A DNA stretch of 64,000 nucleotides, taken from contig NZ_NIJM01000008.1 of assembly GCF_002836945.1 (NCBI RefSeq), positions 44,045-108,044 of the forward strand, in the 5' to 3' direction. Origin of the DNA: Shewanella chilikensis (lineage in GTDB: Bacteria > Pseudomonadota > Gammaproteobacteria > Enterobacterales > Shewanellaceae). Position 1 is the stretch's first letter; each line of letters opens with the position of its first letter. This document shows, piece after piece, positions 19,375 through 29,164 of the stretch. A program made the position numbers and the translations under genes. The notes below the pieces were generated by a model that was not told the DNA's origin, searched no databases, and saw nothing but the letters and a program-made list of their open reading frames with translations.

Positions 19375-21477
19375 GTGAATCCTATTGTAAAAAGTTTTGA
19401 GTATGGTCAACACACAGTCACTCTGGAAACAGGGGTTATTGCACGCCAAGCCGATGCAGCCGTTCTGGCCAGCATGGGCGATACTACAGTTCTGGTGACT
19501 GTGGTTGGCAAGAAAGAAGCAGACCCAAGCCGTGACTTCTTCCCGCTGACTGTTAACTATCAGGAAAAGACTTACGCAGCCGGTAAGATCCCTGGTGGTT
19601 TCTTCAAGCGTGAAGGTCGACCATCTGAAGATGAAACACTGATCGCCCGCCTGATTGACCGTCCTATCCGTCCACTGTTCCCTGACGGCTTCACCAACGA
19701 AGTCCAAGTGATCATCACTGTGGTTTCTGTTGATCCACAGATCGAGCCAGACATTGTGGCCATGATAGGTACCTCTGCTGCTTTGGCTATTTCCGGTATT
19801 CCATTCAATGGTCCTCTGGGTGCGGCACGTGTCGGTTACATCAATGGCGAATATGTGCTGAATCCTGGTGCAGAGCTGCGTGAAAACAGCGAGCTGGATC
19901 TGGTTGTTGCCGGTACCCAGAGCGCCGTGCTTATGGTTGAATCTGAAGCCAAGGCCCTGCCTGAAGAAGTGATGCTGGGCGCCGTGGTATACGGTCACGA
20001 GCAGCAGCAGGTAGTGGTTAATGCCATCAATGAACTCAAGGCTGAAGCCGGTAAGCCTGCTTGGGACTGGACAGCTCCTGTTGCCAACGAAGAGCTGGTT
20101 GCCAAGGTTAAGGCACTGGCCGAAGAAGGTCTTACCGCCGCTTACCAGATCATCGCCAAGCATGAGCGCCGCGATGCGGTAGTTGAAGTCAAGAAAGCCG
20201 CTATCGAAAAGCTGCTCGAGGAAAACCCTGAACTGGATCAGCGTGAGCTGGACGGCCTGCTGGGTAGCCTGGAGAAGAAAGTGGTTCGTAGCCGCATCAT
20301 CAAAGGTATGCCTCGTATCGACGGTCGTGAGCCGGATATGGTGCGTGCCCTGTCTGTAATGGCCGGTGTGCTGCCACGTACTCACGGTAGCGCCCTGTTT
20401 ACCCGTGGTGAAACTCAGGCGCTGGTGACCTGTACTCTGGGTACCGAGCGTGATGCGCAGAAGATTGACTCCATCATGGGCGAGCGTACCAACCGCTTCA
20501 TGCTGCACTATAACTTCCCTCCATACTCTGTCGGTGAAACCGGCATGGTGGGTTCACCCAAGCGTCGTGAAATCGGTCACGGTAAGCTGGCATGGCGTGG
20601 TATCAACGCCGTAATGCCTTCTGCCGAAGAATTCCCATACAGCGTGCGCGTAGTATCTGAAATCACTGAATCCAACGGTTCCAGCTCTATGGCGTCTGTG
20701 TGTGGTACTTCTCTGGCGCTGATGGATGCCGGTGTACCTATCAAGACTTCAGTTGCCGGTATCGCCATGGGTTTGGTGAAAGAAGGTGATGATTTCGTCG
20801 TATTGTCTGACATTCTGGGTGATGAAGATCATCTGGGTGATATGGACTTTAAAGTGGCCGGTACCCGTGATGGTGTAACCGCACTGCAGATGGATATCAA
20901 GATTGAAGGTATCACCAAGGAGATCATGGAAATTGCACTGCAGCAAGCCTATGGTGCCCGTGTGCATATCCTTAATGTGATGGACCAGGCCATTGGCTCT
21001 GCCCGTGACGATATCTCTGACCACGCTCCACGTATCACTACCATCAAGATCAACCCTGAGAAGATCCGTGAAGTGATAGGTAAGGGCGGTGCAACTATCC
21101 GCGCGCTGACCGAAGAGACAGGTACTACCATTGAGCTGGAAGACGACGGCACTGTGAAGATTGCTTCAAGCAATGCCGACGCCACCAAGGAAGCTATCCG
21201 CCGCATTGAAGAGATCACCTCTGAAGTGGAAGTGGGTCGCATCTACAAGGGTAAAGTTATCCGCATCGTTGACTTCGGTGCCTTCGTTAACATACTGCCC
21301 GGTAAAGATGGTCTGGTACACATCTCTCAAATTGCTGAAGAGCGTGTGGCCAACGTATCCGACTACCTGCAACTGAACCAGGAAGTTACCGTTAAGGTAA
21401 TGGAAGTGGATCGTCAGGGCCGTGTACGCTTGTCTATCAAAGAAGCACAACAAGCTGCTCCAGAAGCAGCCGAGTAA
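19375..21477 (+). CDS. pnp: Polyribonucleotide nucleotidyltransferase (PNPase)
   Basis: PNPase degrades RNA 3'-5' by phosphorolysis, alone or in the degradosome. 700 residues: first RNase PH domain (1-140), linker helices, second RNase PH domain with the [20 protein letters not shown] and [16 protein letters not shown] motifs, KH domain ([17 protein letters not shown]) and S1 domain ([15 protein letters not shown]). GTG 19375 is preferred: AAGGA lies 9 bases upstream, whereas ATG 19366 directly abuts it. The C-terminal tail after S1 is short and Ala/Glu-rich. It has its own promoter because rpsO is cut off by a terminator. Confidence 0.97.
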   Translation: MNPIVKSFEYGQHTVTLETGVIARQADAAVLASMGDTTVLVTVVGKKEADPSRDFFPLTVNYQEKTYAAGKIPGGFFKREGRPSEDETLIARLIDRPIRPLFPDGFTNEVQVIITVVSVDPQIEPDIVAMIGTSAALAISGIPFNGPLGAARVGYINGEYVLNPGAELRENSELDLVVAGTQSAVLMVESEAKALPEEVMLGAVVYGHEQQQVVVNAINELKAEAGKPAWDWTAPVANEELVAKVKALAEEGLTAAYQIIAKHERRDAVVEVKKAAIEKLLEENPELDQRELDGLLGSLEKKVVRSRIIKGMPRIDGREPDMVRALSVMAGVLPRTHGSALFTRGETQALVTCTLGTERDAQKIDSIMGERTNRFMLHYNFPPYSVGETGMVGSPKRREIGHGKLAWRGINAVMPSAEEFPYSVRVVSEITESNGSSSMASVCGTSLALMDAGVPIKTSVAGIAMGLVKEGDDFVVLSDILGDEDHLGDMDFKVAGTRDGVTALQMDIKIEGITKEIMEIALQQAYGARVHILNVMDQAIGSARDDISDHAPRITTIKINPEKIREVIGKGGATIRALTEETGTTIELEDDGTVKIASSNADATKEAIRRIEEITSEVEVGRIYKGKVIRIVDFGAFVNILPGKDGLVHISQIAEERVANVSDYLQLNQEVTVKVMEVDRQGRVRLSIKEAQQAAPEAAE

Positions 21478-21493
21478 GCTTTCATCGCATGAG

Positions 21494-21521
21494 AAAAGGA
21501 GACCTTAGGGTCTCCTTTTTT
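21494..21521 (+). terminator. Intrinsic terminator after pnp
   Basis: AGGAGACC/GGTCTCCT with loop TTAG, preceded by A-rich and followed by T-rich sequence. Confidence 0.93.
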
Positions 21522-21630
21522 ATTGCCACCACTTAAATTATCTTGGATTTGCCCGCGTTGGCGGATAGCGTAGCCACGGCTGTATTGCTATGATTGAGCC
21601 TGCATTGGGATATGACAAAGGAAGGATTGG

Positions 21631-22530
21631 ATGAGTTTTAATCTGCGCGCCGCTGTGTTTTCTGTACTGGCCGGAGCCAGTTTGCTGACTTCGGGATGCG
21701 CTTCCCTGCCGGCGTCTGAAACCAACAGTGAGCTGTTGGTCGCCCCTGTTTTGCCTGACTATAAGTTGGAGGTCACTCTGGCAAAACTCAATGAAATCCT
21801 GGCGAGGGCCGAACTGACTACTGAGCAACGGGCTCGTTTTCATTATGACCGTGGGGTTATATACGACAGCGTGGGCTTGAGGATCTTGGCTCGCATCGAT
21901 TTTCATCAGGCGCTGAAATTGCAACCTAACTTAGCTGATGCCTATAACTTCCTCGGTATCTATTACACCCAGGAAGGTGAGTTTGAAAGTGCTTACGAGG
22001 CCTTTGATGCGGTTCTTGAGTTGTCCCCTGAGTATGATTATGCCTTCCTCAATCGCGGTATTGCGCTTTACTATGGCGAGCGCAAACAGCTGGCGGCTAA
22101 AGATATGGAAAGCTTTTATCTCAAGGATGAAAGTGATGGTTACCGAGCGCTGTGGTTATATCTGACCGAGTATGAGCTTTCACCCCAGGAAGCGCTGGCA
22201 AGGCTGCAGTTCAACCGTACCCGTCTGGATGACAATGCCTGGGCGACTGTGTTGGTCGACTATTATCTGGGCGCGGTTGATGAATCTCGGGTGTTTGCCA
22301 TGGCCAAGAGTGGCCTGACTCACCCCAAAGAGTATGCAGAGCGTTTGTGCGAATCCTACTTTTATCTGGCTAAGGTGGCGTCCGAGCAAGGTGACAAAGA
22401 TAAGGCGGCCGATTATCTGCGCCTGGCGCTGGCCACCAATATCTATGATTTTGTTGAACACAGATATGCCAGAATGGAACTGGCATTGCTGGAGCAAACG
22501 CCGGAACCCGTGCAACAGACGGCTAACTGA
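21631..22530 (+). CDS. nlpI: Lipoprotein NlpI (TPR protein)
   Basis: NlpI is an outer-membrane lipoprotein that scaffolds peptidoglycan hydrolases and their degradation by Prc. 299 residues with a type II signal (LTSGC, lipid Cys at 23), then TPR helices: YDRGVIYDSVGLRILARIDF, NFLGIYYTQEGEFESAYEAFD, LNRGIALYYGERKQLA and, near the end, FVEHRYARMELALL. These match E. coli NlpI along the full length. It follows pnp as in E. coli. The two are separated by a terminator, so nlpI likely has its own promoter. Confidence 0.95.
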   Translation: MSFNLRAAVFSVLAGASLLTSGCASLPASETNSELLVAPVLPDYKLEVTLAKLNEILARAELTTEQRARFHYDRGVIYDSVGLRILARIDFHQALKLQPNLADAYNFLGIYYTQEGEFESAYEAFDAVLELSPEYDYAFLNRGIALYYGERKQLAAKDMESFYLKDESDGYRALWLYLTEYELSPQEALARLQFNRTRLDDNAWATVLVDYYLGAVDESRVFAMAKSGLTHPKEYAERLCESYFYLAKVASEQGDKDKAADYLRLALATNIYDFVEHRYARMELALLEQTPEPVQQTAN

Positions 22531-22629
22531 TCTGCCTTTATCTGACAATCAAAGGCCTTGCCTAGCCAAGGCCTGAGGGAGGCGCTATAATTTGCGCCTT
22601 TTTCAAGCGTCATAAGTGTACGGAAGAAC

Positions 22630-24213
22630 ATGTCAGGTATTAAAGTCGAAGTGGACAAGCGCCGCACCTTCGCCATCATTTCTCACCCGGATGCGGGTAA
22701 AACCACCATTACAGAAAAAGTCTTGCTTCATGGCCGCGCCATTCAATCTGCCGGTACAGTAAAAGGCCGTGGTTCGTCTCAGCATGCAAAATCTGACTGG
22801 ATGGAGATGGAAAAGGAGCGGGGGATCTCGGTCACGACTTCTGTGATGCAATTCCCCTATAACGACTGCCTGGTTAATCTGTTGGATACCCCCGGCCACG
22901 AAGACTTCTCTGAGGATACCTACCGTACCCTGACAGCGGTGGACTCCTGCCTTATGGTTATTGATGCTGCCAAAGGGGTTGAGGACAGAACCCGTAAGTT
23001 GATGGAAGTAACTCGGCTGCGTGACACCCCTATCGTTACCTTCATGAACAAGCTCGACCGGGATATCCGCGATCCGATGGAATTGCTCGATGAAGTGGAA
23101 AACGAGCTCGATATTCTCTGTGCACCTGTCAGCTGGCCGATAGGCTGTGGTAAGTCTTTCAAAGGCGTTTACCATATTCACCGCGATGAAACCATTCTGT
23201 ATCAGACAGGTCATGGTCACACTATTCAGGAAGTACGGATAATCAAAGGATTGGGTAACCCTGAGCTGGATGAAGCCGTTGGCAGCGACCTGGCAGCACA
23301 GCTGCGTGACGAGATGGAGCTGGTAACCGGTGCCTCCAATGAATTTGATCTTGAACTCTTCCTGTGTGGCGAGTTGACACCTGTGTTCTTCGGTACCGCC
23401 CTGGGTAACTTTGGGGTCGACCATATGCTGGATGGCTTGACTGCTTGGGCGCCCAAACCTATGCCGAGGCAGACCACAGAGCGTTTGGTCGAAGCCGGTG
23501 AAGAGAAGTTTTCCGGTTTTGTGTTCAAGATCCAGGCAAACATGGATCCCAAACACAGAGACCGTATCGCCTTTATGCGTATCGTTTCCGGTAAATATAC
23601 CCAGGGCATGAAGATGAAGCATGTCCGCATAGGTAAAACTATCAGTATTTCCGATGCGGTCACTTTTATGGCCGGTGACCGTGAGCGCGCCGCCGAAGCC
23701 TACGCCGGTGATATCATAGGTTTGCACAATCATGGCACTATTCAGATTGGCGATACCTTTACCCAAGGGGAAGAGTTGAAGTTCTCCGGGATCCCCAACT
23801 TTGCACCTGAAATGTTCCGTCGTATTCGCCTTAAAGATCCGCTGAAGCAGAAACAGCTGCTCAAAGGCCTGGTGCAACTCTCGGAAGAGGGGGCTGTGCA
23901 GGTTTTCCGTCCTCTGGATACCAATGATTTGATCGTAGGGGCTGTTGGGGTACTGCAGTTTGAAGTGGTGGTCGCCAGACTCAAATCGGAATACAACGTG
24001 GAAGCCATCTATGAGGCTATAAACGTGGCAACCGCGCGTTGGGTCTACTGTGATGATGCCCGTAAATTGGAGGAGTTCCAACGTAAGTGCTCCACCAATT
24101 TGGCGTTGGATGGCGGTGATAACCTGACTTATATCGCGCCGACCATGGTTAATCTTAATTTGTCCATGGAGCGCTATCCGGATATTGAGTTTGCCAAGAC
24201 CCGGGAACACTAA
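22630..24213 (+). CDS. prfC: Peptide chain release factor 3
   Basis: RF3 is a GTPase that removes RF1/RF2 from the ribosome after peptide release. 527 residues: G domain with [46 protein letters not shown] and NKLD, then domain II and a C-terminal EF-G-like domain ending with [15 protein letters not shown]. coli RF3 has 529. It is followed by a strong terminator. The opposite strand carries a frame open along nearly the whole gene, judged to be a composition effect. Confidence 0.97.
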   Translation: MSGIKVEVDKRRTFAIISHPDAGKTTITEKVLLHGRAIQSAGTVKGRGSSQHAKSDWMEMEKERGISVTTSVMQFPYNDCLVNLLDTPGHEDFSEDTYRTLTAVDSCLMVIDAAKGVEDRTRKLMEVTRLRDTPIVTFMNKLDRDIRDPMELLDEVENELDILCAPVSWPIGCGKSFKGVYHIHRDETILYQTGHGHTIQEVRIIKGLGNPELDEAVGSDLAAQLRDEMELVTGASNEFDLELFLCGELTPVFFGTALGNFGVDHMLDGLTAWAPKPMPRQTTERLVEAGEEKFSGFVFKIQANMDPKHRDRIAFMRIVSGKYTQGMKMKHVRIGKTISISDAVTFMAGDRERAAEAYAGDIIGLHNHGTIQIGDTFTQGEELKFSGIPNFAPEMFRRIRLKDPLKQKQLLKGLVQLSEEGAVQVFRPLDTNDLIVGAVGVLQFEVVVARLKSEYNVEAIYEAINVATARWVYCDDARKLEEFQRKCSTNLALDGGDNLTYIAPTMVNLNLSMERYPDIEFAKTREH

Positions 24214-24218
24214 ATCAC

Positions 24219-24245
24219 AAAGGTGGAGCTTGCTCCACCTTTTTT
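24219..24245 (+). terminator. Intrinsic terminator after prfC
   Basis: AAAGGTGGAGC pairs with GCTCCACCT and the following T-run, with a very tight loop. Confidence 0.9.
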
Positions 24246-24272
24246 ATTGGGATGTTGTTGAGAGATCTTCTG

Positions 24273-24449
24273 ATGTTTTTTATTCAAAAGTGCTGGAAAA
24301 GTTACATCCGTTTTTGCGACAGCTTGGGGTTAACCGAAGATAGTCGCCGTTGTTGTATGCCAAGGCTCAGTGATCCGCCATTAACGAAACGTAAGCAGAA
24401 AGATCCTCTGGCAGACGGACAAAAAGAAGGAAAGCAACATGATCTTTGA
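24273..24449 (+). CDS. Small protein, probably DUF5363-like
   Basis: A 58-residue frame starting MFFIQKCWKSYIRFCDSLGL and holding a DSLGLTEDSRRCC segment and a Pro/Lys-rich tail. From memory, a short family (DUF5363) with a core like xWCxxLGLTxExRRSCVP occurs next to tatD/yjjV genes in Vibrio and Pasteurellaceae; the resemblance is by eye. GAGAG precedes the ATG by about 10 bases. The stop overlaps the next gene by 11 bp, and the ribosome site of that gene lies inside this frame, which suggests coupling. ATG 24252 is possible but abuts the prfC terminator. Function unknown. Confidence 0.5.
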   Translation: MFFIQKCWKSYIRFCDSLGLTEDSRRCCMPRLSDPPLTKRKQKDPLADGQKEGKQHDL

Positions 24450-25239
24450 CTCCCATGCTCATCTGGATTTCAGTGAATTTGATCATGACAGGCGAGCCCT
24501 CATGGCCGCGATGAAGGCCGCCGGTATTGGTGGGGCCATTATTCCCGGTGTTAGCAGTGAACATTGGTCAAAACAGAAAGCGATTGCTCACCAACTGCAA
24601 CTGCCTTATACCTTGGGGATCCATCCCTGGTATTGCCCGAAAACCCTCATTGAATGCGACCAATCCCTTGCAGCACTGAGAACCGAGCTCATGACAGCGA
24701 ATGACTCTTTGATGGTGGGAATTGGCGAGTGCGGTTTGGACAAACCTAAGGCAGAGCTTGCACCAGATAACCCGGCGTATGTCCCTTGGAATTTACAATA
24801 CCGAGTGCTTGATGGGCAGTTGGCCTTGGCGGCAGAGTTGAAGCTGCCACTGATACTGCATTCGGTGAAAAGCCATAATGAACTCTTGGGAATGTTGAAA
24901 CAGTATTCGCTGCCGCGTGGCGGAGTGATTCATGCATTCAACGGCTCTTATGAAACAGCAATCGCTTATCTGGAACTGGGTTTCAAATTGGGGATTGGTG
25001 GCTTATTGCTGAATAAAAACGCAAAAAAGTTACGTGACACAGTTAGCAAATTACCTCTAGATGCGCTCTTGGTCGAGACAGATTCACCCTCAATGACACC
25101 TCATTTCCTGCCGGAAAAGCGCAATACCCCTCTGACGCTGGTACAAATAATAGCCGAAATGGCGAATTTGCAGAAAAACAGCAATGTTCTAATATCAGAA
25201 CACCTCCAACAGAATCTAATGCAACTGTTTGAGCTTTAG
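24439..25239 (+). CDS. TatD-family metal-dependent hydrolase
   Basis: TatD proteins are TIM-barrel nucleases of the amidohydrolase group, mostly 3'-5' DNA exonucleases or D-aminoacyl-tRNA-type enzymes. 266 residues with the first metal pair DSHAHLDF (residues 4-10), GIHPWY, GECGLD, LILHSVKSHNEL, IHAFNGSYE and the VETDSPSM metal Asp. The position after prfC recalls E. coli yjjV, the likely orthologue. AAGGAAAG lies 7 bases before the ATG. The substrate is not known. Confidence 0.9.
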   Translation: MIFDSHAHLDFSEFDHDRRALMAAMKAAGIGGAIIPGVSSEHWSKQKAIAHQLQLPYTLGIHPWYCPKTLIECDQSLAALRTELMTANDSLMVGIGECGLDKPKAELAPDNPAYVPWNLQYRVLDGQLALAAELKLPLILHSVKSHNELLGMLKQYSLPRGGVIHAFNGSYETAIAYLELGFKLGIGGLLLNKNAKKLRDTVSKLPLDALLVETDSPSMTPHFLPEKRNTPLTLVQIIAEMANLQKNSNVLISEHLQQNLMQLFEL

Positions 25240-25307
25240 TTTTTTTTAATGGAACAGGTGTAACTCGCATTACATGCGGTGACTAAACTTTTGAAAATTA
25301 ACTTCAA

Positions 25308-25352
25308 AAACTTGATCAAAACGACGATTTTGCCCCGGAGGTCGGGTATAAT
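25308..25352 (+). promoter_or_regulatory. Predicted nupC promoter with CRP-like site
   Basis: TATAAT at 25347-25352 with no good -35. A CRP-like 22-mer at 25308-25329 (left half TTGATC, 14 of 22 matches by eye) is centred about 41 bp before the expected start, the class II activator position. nupC is CRP/CytR controlled in E. coli. Confidence 0.4.
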
Positions 25353-25415
25353 CTTGCTCGGAAAAAGGTTGGTTAACAACATAATTAAAAAGCGTTAACA
25401 ATAGGGTGATGGTTA

Positions 25416-26711
25416 ATGAATATACTTATGAGCTTGGTAGGGGTGGTCACCCTACTCGCGATTGGTTTCTTGTTGTCCAACAACAAGAAAGCAATCAATC
25501 TTAGAACAGTCGGTGGTGCACTGGCGATTCAGGCCGCTTTCGGTGGCTTTGTGCTGTATGTGCCGGTCGGTAAAGATATCCTGAAAAGTATCTCCGACGC
25601 TGTTTCCAGTGTTATCGGTTATGCACAAAATGGTATCGGTTTCCTGTTTGGTGATTTGGCTAACTTCAAAGTCGGCTTTATCTTCGCAGTAAACGTGCTG
25701 CCAATCATAGTGTTCTTCTCTTCTCTGATCGCTGTGCTCTATTATCTGGGCATCATGCAGTGGATTATCCGCATCATAGGCGGTGCCTTGCAGAAGGCCC
25801 TGGGTACCAGCCGTACCGAGTCTATGTCTGCCACTGCCAATATCTTCGTGGGTCAGACCGAAGCACCTCTGGTGGTTCGTCCCTTCATTCCTACCATGAC
25901 TCAATCTGAGCTGTTCGCCATTATGGTCGGTGGTCTGGCATCTATCGCTGGTTCTGTTCTGGCCGGTTACGCGCAGATGGGTGTACCTATTCAGTATCTG
26001 GTTGCGGCATCTTTCATGGCCGCTCCAGGTGGCTTGTTGATGGCCAAACTGATGCACCCAGAGACCGAAACCGCCAAGAACGACATGGATGAACTGCCGG
26101 ACGATCCGGACAAGCCAGCCAACGTGCTTGACGCTGCTGCAGCCGGTGCTTCTTCCGGTATGCACCTGGCGCTGAACGTTGGTGCTATGCTGCTGGCCTT
26201 TATCGGTTTGATTGCCATGATCAACGGTATTATAGGTGGTATCGGCGGATGGTTCGGCATGGAAAACCTTACCCTGGAACTGATCCTTGGCTATATCTTC
26301 ATGCCGCTGGCTTACCTCATTGGTGTGCCTTGGAATGAAGCCATGATTGCAGGTTCTTTCATCGGTCAGAAGATAGTGGTCAACGAGTTTGTGGCTTACA
26401 TGAACTTCGCTCCTTTCATCCATGATGCTGCTATGGCTTGTACTACAGTAGCCGCTGATGTCACTAAAGAGCTGCCTATGTGTGTGGCTGAGACTCAGGC
26501 GCCAATGACAGCCCGTACAATGGCGATTGTCTCTTTCGCTCTGTGTGGCTTTGCTAACTTGTCTTCTATCGCAATTCTGCTGGGCGGCTTGGGGGCTATG
26601 GCACCAAATCGTCGTCACGACCTGGCTAAACTGGGTCTGCGCGCCGTGGTTGCCGGTTCTCTGGCTAACCTGATGAGTGCGACTCTGGCAGGTTTGTTCC
26701 TGGCACTGTAA
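25416..26711 (+). CDS. nupC: Concentrative nucleoside transporter NupC (CNT family)
   Basis: An inner-membrane cation/nucleoside symporter. 431 residues, almost entirely hydrophobic helices, with the CNT signatures VGQTEAPLVVRP (near 145), a gate-domain Asn-rich core region, GVPWNEA and FVAYMNF. Slightly longer than E. coli NupC (400) through a charged loop KNDMDELPDDPDKP near 225-238. It is followed by a Tsx/OmpK-like porin and the deo operon, so this is the inner-membrane step of a nucleoside uptake and breakdown locus. Confidence 0.94.
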   Translation: MNILMSLVGVVTLLAIGFLLSNNKKAINLRTVGGALAIQAAFGGFVLYVPVGKDILKSISDAVSSVIGYAQNGIGFLFGDLANFKVGFIFAVNVLPIIVFFSSLIAVLYYLGIMQWIIRIIGGALQKALGTSRTESMSATANIFVGQTEAPLVVRPFIPTMTQSELFAIMVGGLASIAGSVLAGYAQMGVPIQYLVAASFMAAPGGLLMAKLMHPETETAKNDMDELPDDPDKPANVLDAAAAGASSGMHLALNVGAMLLAFIGLIAMINGIIGGIGGWFGMENLTLELILGYIFMPLAYLIGVPWNEAMIAGSFIGQKIVVNEFVAYMNFAPFIHDAAMACTTVAADVTKELPMCVAETQAPMTARTMAIVSFALCGFANLSSIAILLGGLGAMAPNRRHDLAKLGLRAVVAGSLANLMSATLAGLFLAL

Positions 26712-26724
26712 GACGGTAGTGAAC

Positions 26725-26752
26725 AGAGGCCTGAATTCGCAGGCCTCTTGTT
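26725..26752 (+). terminator. Terminator after nupC
   Basis: AGAGGCCTG/CAGGCCTCT with a 6-base loop and TTGTT after it. Confidence 0.8.
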
Positions 26753-26785
26753 AACCCAATCGATTTCCAAACTTAGCTTTGCTTG

Positions 26786-26819
26786 GCTCATATGCCAACC
26801 TATGGTTGGCAAGATGAGC
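26786..26819. other. Stem-loop upstream of Tsx-like gene
   Basis: TGCCAACC/GGTTGGCA around TAT, extended by GCTCAT/ATGAGC across a small internal loop. There is no T-run. It may be mRNA-end protection for nupC or an operator region. Confidence 0.5.
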
Positions 26820-27007
26820 AGAACAAGAGTACAGATATTTCTGGCTAGTGAGTGAAATGGGTACTTTTGTTCAAATATAAAATTTAGTGTTCGCATTTTA
26901 TTTTTGTCTTTCTTGTGGTTTTGGATGGAGAAGGTAGAATGCGGGCGCCAATTAAAAGAATGCCGCTCCAAGAGGGTGGCGAGAACCAAAGATGAATGGG
27001 GTTGATG

Positions 27008-27859
27008 ATGAAAAACGTTAAAACTTTAGCTTTAGCCGCTACCGCGGTCGCCGCCATGTCAGGCAATGCTTACGCCGCTGATCGTTCTGATCTGCACGGC
27101 AGTGATTACAAGTGGATGCAGTTCAACCTGATGTATTCTATCGGTGAGAAGCCCGATAACCCAGCTACAGGTGATCAGCACAACTACCTGGAAATGGAGT
27201 TTGGTGGTCGTTCCGGTATCTTTGACCTGTATGGTTATATTGACGTGTTTAACCTGGGTAACCAGTACACCAACGACGGTGACAAGAACCCAGGTTCAGG
27301 CAGCAGCAAGCTGTTCATGAAATTTGCACCACGTATCTCCTTGGATGCCGTATTCGGTAAAGATCTGTCTTTCGGCCCAGTTCAAGAAGTTTACTTCTCT
27401 ACTCTGTTTAACTGGGACGGCCTGATTAACGACGGTGACGGCACTGGTGTTAACAGCTCTTTCTGGGGTGTGGGTGCTGACGTTATGGTGCCATGGCTGG
27501 GCAAAACCGGCATGAACCTGTATGGATACTACGACCTGAACAATAAAGAATGGAACGGTTATCAGTTCTCTATGAACTGGTTCAAGCCTTTCTACTTCTT
27601 CGACAACAAGAGCTTCCTGTCATTCCAGGGTTACATCGACTACCAGTTCGGTGCTGACGAAAACAAGACAGCTTTCGTACCAACTTCTACCAATGGCGGT
27701 AACGTATTCTTCGGTCTGTACTGGCATTCAGATCGCTACGCTCTGGGTTATGGCCTGAAAGGCTTTAAAGACGTATACCTGATCGAAGACGGTGCCGGTG
27801 CTCTGGCTCTGGAATCTACAGGTTGGTCTCATTACCTGAGCGCGACCTACAAGTTCTAA
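27008..27859 (+). CDS. Tsx/OmpK-family nucleoside-specific outer-membrane channel
   Basis: Forms a 12-strand beta barrel for nucleoside diffusion across the outer membrane. 283 residues with a signal peptide cut after NAYA (residue 23), then strands alternating aromatic and polar residues, family segments HNYLEMEFGGRSG and DLYGYIDVFN, and the terminal YKF typical of outer-membrane proteins. Of several clustered starts, ATG 27008 is chosen because GGGG lies 6 bases upstream. Sitting between nupC and deoC fixes the likely substrate as nucleosides. Confidence 0.88.
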   Translation: MKNVKTLALAATAVAAMSGNAYAADRSDLHGSDYKWMQFNLMYSIGEKPDNPATGDQHNYLEMEFGGRSGIFDLYGYIDVFNLGNQYTNDGDKNPGSGSSKLFMKFAPRISLDAVFGKDLSFGPVQEVYFSTLFNWDGLINDGDGTGVNSSFWGVGADVMVPWLGKTGMNLYGYYDLNNKEWNGYQFSMNWFKPFYFFDNKSFLSFQGYIDYQFGADENKTAFVPTSTNGGNVFFGLYWHSDRYALGYGLKGFKDVYLIEDGAGALALESTGWSHYLSATYKF

Positions 27860-27867
27860 TCGCAGAT

Positions 27868-27899
27868 GGGGGTGACCCACTTGGGTGACCCCCGTTTTT
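27868..27899 (+). terminator. Terminator after Tsx-like gene
   Basis: GGGGGT-ACCCA / TGGGT-ACCCCC with one G-G mismatch, 3-base apex, then G and T5. Confidence 0.88.
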
Positions 27900-28247
27900 A
27901 TTTTGCTCTGACTTAATCTTTACCTAAGCCTGAGCTATAGTGAATTGGGTTCAATGAACCCGGATTAATAGCCGGAAGCTGGTTCAGCTTGTTTACGTAA
28001 AGGTTGACAGATTTCTCGCGTTAAAAAGGATTTTTCGCGGCAAGGCAAGGAACTTGAGTTCCCCCTTCCCGGTCTTCAAGGATTCAAGTCGTGATACTCG
28101 TTATCAAGGTTGAATACCCTACAAAGATGATTTGCAGTCAAATGCAGGCGTCGCCCGAAGGCCCGGCCATAACAATAACCACAAAGCCCCTCTGGCGCTG
28201 CCAAGACAGATTTTTAATCCTTTGATTTTATGTCTCGGAGAGCAATT
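27900..28247 (+). promoter_or_regulatory. Leader/promoter region of the deo operon
   Basis: No gene is seen. It contains a small perfect hairpin GGGTTC-AAT-GAACCC (27947-27961), a TTGACA (28004-28009) without a good -10, a GGAAC/GTTCC hairpin near 28049-28062 and the pair TTTGCAG/AATGCAG near 28132-28147. No clear DeoR or CytR operator was recognised. Confidence 0.4.
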
Positions 28248-29021
28248 ATGAGCGATTTAAAACAAGCAGCACAGCGCGCCATCCAACTGATGGACCTGAC
28301 CACTTTGAATGATGATGATACCGATCAAAAGGTGATCGAACTGTGTCATAAGGCCAATACTCCGGCCGGTCATACCGCTGCTATCTGCATTTATCCACGC
28401 TTTATTCCTATCGCGCGCAAGACTCTGGATGCCATGGGCGCAGATGATATCCGTATTGCCACAGTCACCAACTTTCCCCACGGCAATGATGACATAGCTA
28501 TCGCGGTGCTGGAAACTCGTGCAGCAGTCGCCTACGGTGCTGATGAAGTGGATGTGGTATTCCCTTATCGTGCGCTGATGGAAGGCAACGAAACTGTTGG
28601 TTTTGAGCTGGTAAAGGCTTGCAAAGAAGCCTGTGGTGACAATGTGCTGTTGAAAGTGATCATCGAATCCGGCGAACTGAAAGACCCGGCGCTTATTCGC
28701 AAGGCTTCCGAGTTGTCTATCGATGCCGGCGCTGACTTTATCAAGACCTCTACCGGTAAAGTACCTGTCAATGCCACTCTTGAAGCGGCTGAAATCATGC
28801 TGACCGTCATCAGTGAGAAGAATCCAGCTGTAGGCTTCAAGCCCGCCGGTGGTGTGCGTGATGCCGCCCAAGCCGCTGAATTTCTTGGCGTAGCCGAGCG
28901 TATTCTGGGCAGTGACTGGGTTTCACCCCGGACTTTCCGCTTCGGTGCATCCAGCCTGCTGGCCAGTCTGCTGCACACACTGGAACTGGCTGACGCTCCA
29001 GCACCGACTCAAGGTTACTAA
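28248..29021 (+). CDS. deoC: Deoxyribose-phosphate aldolase
   Basis: Splits 2-deoxyribose-5-phosphate to glyceraldehyde-3-phosphate and acetaldehyde. 257 residues (E. coli 259), class I aldolase barrel: [36 protein letters not shown] and the Schiff-base lysine in FIKTSTGK, followed by [12 protein letters not shown] 28248 follows CGGAGAG. First gene of deoC-deoA-deoB-deoD, the order used in E. coli. Confidence 0.97.
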   Translation: MSDLKQAAQRAIQLMDLTTLNDDDTDQKVIELCHKANTPAGHTAAICIYPRFIPIARKTLDAMGADDIRIATVTNFPHGNDDIAIAVLETRAAVAYGADEVDVVFPYRALMEGNETVGFELVKACKEACGDNVLLKVIIESGELKDPALIRKASELSIDAGADFIKTSTGKVPVNATLEAAEIMLTVISEKNPAVGFKPAGGVRDAAQAAEFLGVAERILGSDWVSPRTFRFGASSLLASLLHTLELADAPAPTQGY

Positions 29022-29164
29022 TCCCCGCTGATTGTGATCCAAGTCTATTTGGGGACGTCAAAACTTGGTTAGTATCTGTAATAAAATTACTACACATTTG
29101 ACGTCCAACCCCAATGCTGTAACAGCTTCTTTAGACAAGGTTGCAGCAGAAAGGAGGCAGTATT

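Noticed and set aside
22633..24210. 525-codon open frame on the minus strand covering almost all of prfC
   Set aside because: It mirrors the prfC codon frame, has His/Gln/Thr-rich composition without hydrophobic core or motif, and no ribosome site. Composition effect.
25452..26618. 388-codon minus-strand frame over nupC
   Set aside because: Extremely His/Gln/Arg-rich, the complement of hydrophobic transporter codons.
26840..26950. Possible CRP or CytR site upstream of the Tsx-like gene (TTTAGTGTTCGCATTTT)
   Set aside because: Only a loose match to either consensus; not better than chance by eye.
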